A DNA stretch of 9,365 nt, from NCBI GenBank assembly GCA_017526725.1, contig JAFXRA010000345.1, forward strand, positions 1-9,365. The letters run 5' to 3'. The position numbers and the translations under genes are program-made. Positions within the stretch are counted from its first letter, which is position 1, and each line of letters starts with the position of its first letter. This DNA is from Candidatus Rifleibacteriota bacterium (GTDB taxonomy: Bacteria; Riflebacteria; Ozemobacteria; Ozemobacterales; Ozemobacteraceae). The notes below the pieces were generated by a model. It did no database searches, was not told where the DNA came from, and worked only from the letters and a program-made list of their open reading frames with translations. Positions 6,557 to 9,365 of this stretch are shown here, in pieces.

Positions 6557-7210
6557 TCAACCTTTATCAAAAGAACCATCTTGTGGTGCTTCTGTCGGTG
6601 TAACTGGAGAAGTGAGGTTTTCTTCAGCCTTTGTTGCGGGAACAGCGTCACCAGCCATATATTGTCCATCTTTCAATTCAAAGAAATAATGACCAGCAAC
6701 AGGACCATCTTCAGTATAAATCTTACCAAGACATCTTACTTTGGTTTTTGTTTCAAAAACCATGTTTTCACCATTCGGAGCAGGAATATCACTGACCATG
6801 AAATCTCTGATCATATCTTTATACTTTATATAACCAAAGTTCATAGGTGAAAAACTTTTCTTTTCAGAATTATACTTGAATATATATAATGCACTTTGAA
6901 CATCGCCGGTAGTACAGGCTGTGATTATTTCAGGAATTTTATCACCATCAAGATCTTCAATTTCAAGATTGCTGACTTTGTCATTCAATTTGAAGTTCCA
7001 AGCCTGAAAACCTAAGGCTACTGATGTCCATACTTCCTTTGAATCCTTATCAAGAACCTTTAAACTAACATTATTGTTATCAATAGTTCTAACAACATGA
7101 TAGTTTTCGCCATTTATAACCATTGGCTTATCAAGAACTTCAGGTTCTGCATAAGATGCGGTTGATAATGCTATTGCAAATGCACTAAGCAATACAGAAA
7201 GTTTTCTCAT
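6557..7210 (-). CDS. Small exported protein with a VCBS/FG-GAP-like calcium-loop motif
   Basis: A 217-residue protein of unknown function. Residues 1-21 are a signal peptide (RK n-region, cleavage after SYA), so it is exported. The mature part contains NLEIEDLDGDKIPEI (81-95): the D86-x-D88-G89-D90-x3-E94 pattern is the calcium-loop motif of FG-GAP/VCBS beta-propeller repeats. Only one copy is visible, so it is not a full propeller. The end (about 191-217) is a Pro/Thr/Glu-rich, probably disordered tail with a TGA stop. The ATG has AAGGGG at 7221-7226 with a rather long 10-nt spacing. It starts 24 nt after the stop of the glucosaminidase gene and has no promoter of its own, so it is the second gene of that operon, ending at the 6509-6548 terminator. 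A role in the cell envelope together with the glucosaminidase is inferred from position and export only. Confidence 0.8.
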   Translation of the reverse strand: MRKLSVLLSAFAIALSTASYAEPEVLDKPMVINGENYHVVRTIDNNNVSLKVLDKDSKEVWTSVALGFQAWNFKLNDKVSNLEIEDLDGDKIPEIITACTTGDVQSALYIFKYNSEKKSFSPMNFGYIKYKDMIRDFMVSDIPAPNGENMVFETKTKVRCLGKIYTEDGPVAGHYFFELKDGQYMAGDAVPATKAEENLTSPVTPTEAPQDGSFDKG

Positions 7211-7234
7211 TAATATTATTCCCCTTAGAAATAA

Positions 7235-8422
7235 TTAGTTATCCCATTCATAGAGATTATACTGTTTCATTAATGAAATCAAGTCACTTGCATAAGTTGG
7301 GCTTGTAGCATAACCAGCCTGATGAATACCACGTGCAAAAGCGTCAGCATCATGATTAGCCTGATAAGCATCCCAAGCTGATTTGTATCTGCCGTTAGAT
7401 ACCAAGTGTGCATGGTCATCAATAGATTCCTGCCAACTATGATACATTCTGAAACCATCTTTAATAGTTACATAAGTACCATCATAGCATTCCTGAGTAT
7501 TAACAACAGTTGTACCAGCAGGACCAGTACCCTTTATGCCAAAGAGGTTCTTAGCATTACCAATAGAACTTTTACCCCAACCAGTTTCAAGAATTGCCTG
7601 AGCAAGAGTAACAGATGCAGGAACACCAGTTTCTTTCATACTTGCCTGAGCTACAGGACCAAATAAGGCAATAAACTTAGCTGGCGGCAATTTACCACCG
7701 GGATAACTAGCAAGGTCGCCAGTATCTGTTGAACCTTTATAGCTGACGTTATTAGCACCATTGGAAGTGCTGTTAGAAGAACTATTATAAGTGCCATTAG
7801 CAAAAGATGTTTCTGACTGTTTTGTACCTTCTTCTTTAGAAAGGTATCCGCCACTAAGAGTATCTCCAGGATAATAAGGAGCTATTCTAGAAGCTTCAGC
7901 ATCAGGTATACTTACATAGTTTTTATGCATGTAACCTTTTACGCCATTAATAGTTACTTCATAGAATTCACCAGATTCACCAGTAACAGTAATCTGGTCA
8001 CCGGTATTATATTTACCAATAACTGGACCCCAAGGCCATTCTCTAAGTCTCAATGAATTACCTTGAACAGTACCATCTACTGGAAATTTATTATCTTTTT
8101 TTTCTTCTTCCTTCTTTTCTTCTTCTTTAGGTTCTTCTTTCTTTTCTTCAGCCTTTTCTTCTTTTTTATCAGAAGAAGGCTTTATATCATCAGCAACCCA
8201 TTTTTCGTAATCTTTTGTTGCATCACTAACTCCAGAAGAACTTCCTTCTGTTACAGTAATATCTTGGGTTCCAAGACCATTTGAGTTAGCTGTTTTATCA
8301 ATACCAGAACGCTGTTCATCATCAAATGTACCAGCAACAGCTCTTGTATTAGAACTATACAGGCCAGTAGCCATACCTAAAGCAATAACAAAACAAAAAG
8401 TCAAAACACAATTTTTTTTCAT
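7235..8422 (-). CDS. Exported SH3-glucosaminidase (peptidoglycan hydrolase)
   Basis: A 395-residue cell-wall hydrolase predicted to cut glycan strands of peptidoglycan (endo-beta-N-acetylglucosaminidase, GH73/LYZ2-like). Residues 1-30 are a signal peptide ending AVA. Then come a polar stretch (31-84), a Lys/Glu-rich low-complexity tract (85-112), a bacterial SH3-like domain (about 113-172, with NSLRLREWPWGPVIG and GVKGYMHKNYV), a Ser/Asn-rich linker (about 196-240) and the catalytic domain (246-392). The catalytic glutamate is E279 in AILETGWGKS, followed by NLFGIKG and by YATSPTYASDLISLMKQYNL at the end. FlgJ of diderms carries a related domain but has an N-terminal rod-cap domain that is absent here, so this is a general autolysin or remodelling enzyme. 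The SH3 domain probably binds wall peptides. The ATG has GAGGT at 8430-8434, seven bases away. First gene of a two-gene operon with the exported protein ending at 6557. Confidence 0.9.
   Translation of the reverse strand: MKKNCVLTFCFVIALGMATGLYSSNTRAVAGTFDDEQRSGIDKTANSNGLGTQDITVTEGSSSGVSDATKDYEKWVADDIKPSSDKKEEKAEEKKEEPKEEEKKEEEKKDNKFPVDGTVQGNSLRLREWPWGPVIGKYNTGDQITVTGESGEFYEVTINGVKGYMHKNYVSIPDAEASRIAPYYPGDTLSGGYLSKEEGTKQSETSFANGTYNSSSNSTSNGANNVSYKGSTDTGDLASYPGGKLPPAKFIALFGPVAQASMKETGVPASVTLAQAILETGWGKSSIGNAKNLFGIKGTGPAGTTVVNTQECYDGTYVTIKDGFRMYHSWQESIDDHAHLVSNGRYKSAWDAYQANHDADAFARGIHQAGYATSPTYASDLISLMKQYNLYEWDN
8094..8128 (-). repeat. Homopurine/homopyrimidine tract encoding the Lys/Glu-rich linker
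   Basis: The plus strand is an uninterrupted 35-nt pyrimidine run, continuing with few breaks to about 8167. The minus strand encodes alternating Lys and Glu codons (AAR/GAR) of the glucosaminidase. Such tracts change length by slippage, so linker length may vary between strains. Confidence 0.7.
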
Positions 8423-8445
8423 ATAGAAAACCTCACATTATGTTT

Positions 8446-8473
8446 ATTATACCAAATATATATACTTTCGCAA
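8446..8473 (-). promoter_or_regulatory. Extended -10 promoter for the glucosaminidase operon
   Basis: On the minus strand: -35-like TTGCGA (8473-8468), a 16-bp spacer, then TGG followed by a perfect TATAAT (8451-8446). The start point near 8440 leaves a leader of about 17 nt with the ribosome binding site. The rest of the 213-nt gap 8423-8635 holds A/T-rich DNA and the inverted repeat at 8597-8634, but no gene that I can see. Confidence 0.75.
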
Positions 8474-8596
8474 CGAGAAAAAGTTTTTAAAAATAAAAAA
8501 ATAATTTCAGAAAAAGATATCTCACTTTAGCATGTTTTTAAGTTCTTGAATCTATGATTAAACTCTTTTCACCATATGCTTTACACAGTTTTCCCA

Positions 8597-8634
8597 AAGG
8601 TTACAAAAATCAATTTTGATGTACATAAAACCTT
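8597..8634 (-). other. Nested inverted repeat just after the AEC transporter stop (possible terminator)
   Basis: AAGGTT (8597-8602) and AACCTT (8629-8634) form a 6-bp outer stem. TACA (8602-8605) and TGTA (8620-8623), plus short A/T runs, form an imperfect inner stem. It directly follows the minus-strand stop at 8636, where a terminator is expected. No proper T-run follows on the minus strand, so it may instead be an mRNA-end-protecting stem, or chance. Confidence 0.3.
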
Positions 8635-8635
8635 A

Positions 8636-9365
8636 TTAAAAAAGATTCGCCAAATAAAAAACCAAAGGAGCAGTAATAACTGTAGAAATAGTTGTAGAAG
8701 CAACTATCTGTGCCGCTTCTGTACCGTCACCACCATATTCTTGAGCAAACATACAGTTTGCACTACCTACAGGCATACAGGCCATAATTCCAAAAACAGC
8801 AGCTATATTTGTATTACAGGGTATTCTTTTTGAAAAAACAACCATTAACAAAGGAACCAAAAACATGAAAACAAAAACAAACAACAAGTTTTCTTTTCTT
8901 AAAAAGACTGTTTTTAAATTGGTCTTAGCTAGAAAAGCTCCAACAACTATCATAGACAAAACAATACAGGATTCTCCCAGATAGTTAATAAAAGAAGCCA
9001 CTGGAACAGGAAGAACAATATGGTAAGCAAAAATAATAATAGCAGCTACAGCACAGATTACACCTGTATTAAAAAGAGTCTTCAAACTGAATTTAGCACT
9101 TTTTCCGCCATATTTTGCAGATAAATGAATACCGTAGGTATATGCAATAAGATTAAAACCCAGAATATAAAAAGCAACCAGAACAATGTATTCAGTCCCA
9201 AGAATTTCTTTAACTAATGGAATTCCCATAAATCCAACATTTGGCAATAAAATCAGCATTCTTAACAAATAAGCTCTATTGGTGCTGCATCTAATTAAAT
9301 GAACATATAAAAGGCCTAATAAGAACAAAATAGAATATAAGACGCAAACAAGAATAATATTCTGC
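8636..9365 (-). CDS. AEC-family (auxin efflux carrier type) permease, C-terminal part (5' end beyond window)
   Basis: The reading frame is open to the right edge and gives about 243 codons, roughly the last four-fifths of a family member of about 300-310 residues. A TTG at 9328 could be read as a start, but the residues before it (QNIILVCVLYSIL) continue the hydrophobic helix, so the true start is outside the window. The sequence is a chain of hydrophobic helices. The family's LPNVGFMGIPLVKEILG region is present, which in full-length members follows the first helices, and MACMPVGSANCMFAQEYGGDGTEAAQIV precedes the final helix. AEC proteins are inner-membrane secondary carriers; bacterial members move organic acids such as malate, malonate or similar anions. 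The substrate cannot be told from this part, and the auxin name reflects plant relatives only. It is transcribed in the same direction as the glucosaminidase operon, but a 213-nt gap and a separate promoter make it a separate unit. Confidence 0.88.
   Translation of the reverse strand, partial: QNIILVCVLYSILFLLGLLYVHLIRCSTNRAYLLRMLILLPNVGFMGIPLVKEILGTEYIVLVAFYILGFNLIAYTYGIHLSAKYGGKSAKFSLKTLFNTGVICAVAAIIIFAYHIVLPVPVASFINYLGESCIVLSMIVVGAFLAKTNLKTVFLRKENLLFVFVFMFLVPLLMVVFSKRIPCNTNIAAVFGIMACMPVGSANCMFAQEYGGDGTEAAQIVASTTISTVITAPLVFYLANLF

Noticed and set aside
8063..8284. Plus-strand open frame rich in Phe and Leu inside the glucosaminidase gene
   Set aside because: It is the antisense of the Lys/Glu-codon tract. 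The apparent hydrophobicity is a by-product of the pyrimidine run, and the opposite strand has a well-supported gene.
8423..8450. Crp/cAMP receptor site upstream of the glucosaminidase gene (TGTGA half site)
   Set aside because: Only the half site TGTGA is present. The matching TCACA at the correct spacing is absent, and the position lies downstream of the -10, so no link to the cyclase can be claimed.
5634..8635. Defence or phage-related island around the sirtuin
   Set aside because: Sirtuin domains occur in anti-phage systems, but this is a stand-alone, normal-length metabolic-type sirtuin with no SIR2-associated effector, nuclease, integrase or phage gene nearby.
9326..9328. TTG as the true start of the AEC transporter
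   Set aside because: The frame stays open to the window edge and the residues before it continue a membrane helix. The protein would also be too short for the family.

Overview
The window is AT-rich bacterial DNA with compact gene spacing, clear Shine-Dalgarno sites (AAGGAG type), good sigma-70-like promoters and several exported proteins. No rRNA, tRNA, transposase, phage gene or CRISPR repeat is visible. The gene set (FecR-domain protein plus CHASE2 adenylate cyclase, a sirtuin, an actinobacterial-type glycogen synthase, an SH3-glucosaminidase, an AEC carrier) suggests an anaerobic or host-associated low-GC bacterium, more likely diderm than monoderm because FecR/CHASE2 pairs are mostly found in diderms. 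No single gene fixes the phylum, and I do not claim one.

Layout. (1) Bases 1-549, minus strand: the first 183 codons of a glycogen-synthase-type glycosyltransferase, cut by the left edge. (2) Bases 550-712: a divergent promoter region with one well-formed promoter per direction and a 10-bp-phased direct repeat between them. (3) Bases 713-5633, plus strand: a two-gene operon encoding a secreted FecR-domain protein and, 13 nt later, a 1133-residue membrane class III adenylate cyclase. Its CHASE2 sensor is split by a very large insertion that includes a carboxypeptidase-regulatory-like beta-sandwich. (4) Bases 5752-6495, plus strand: a sirtuin with its own predicted promoter. (5) Bases 6509-6548: a bidirectional intrinsic terminator between converging genes. 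(6) Bases 8422-6557, minus strand: a two-gene operon for an exported SH3-glucosaminidase and a small exported protein with a calcium-loop-like motif, driven by an extended -10 promoter. (7) Bases 8636-9365, minus strand: the C-terminal part of an AEC-family transporter, cut by the right edge.

How the genes fit together. The FecR protein and the cyclase are the most interesting unit. The FecR domain lies outside the membrane without its usual anti-sigma partner, and the cyclase exposes about 730 extracytoplasmic residues, so the pair looks like an envelope-sensing module that produces cAMP inside the cell. The insertion inside CHASE2 is the part most likely to be new. The sirtuin and the glucosaminidase operon are separately transcribed, and nothing in the sequence ties them to cAMP signalling. 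The only gene-free stretches are short (550-712, 5634-5751, 8423-8635) and are described in the feature list.
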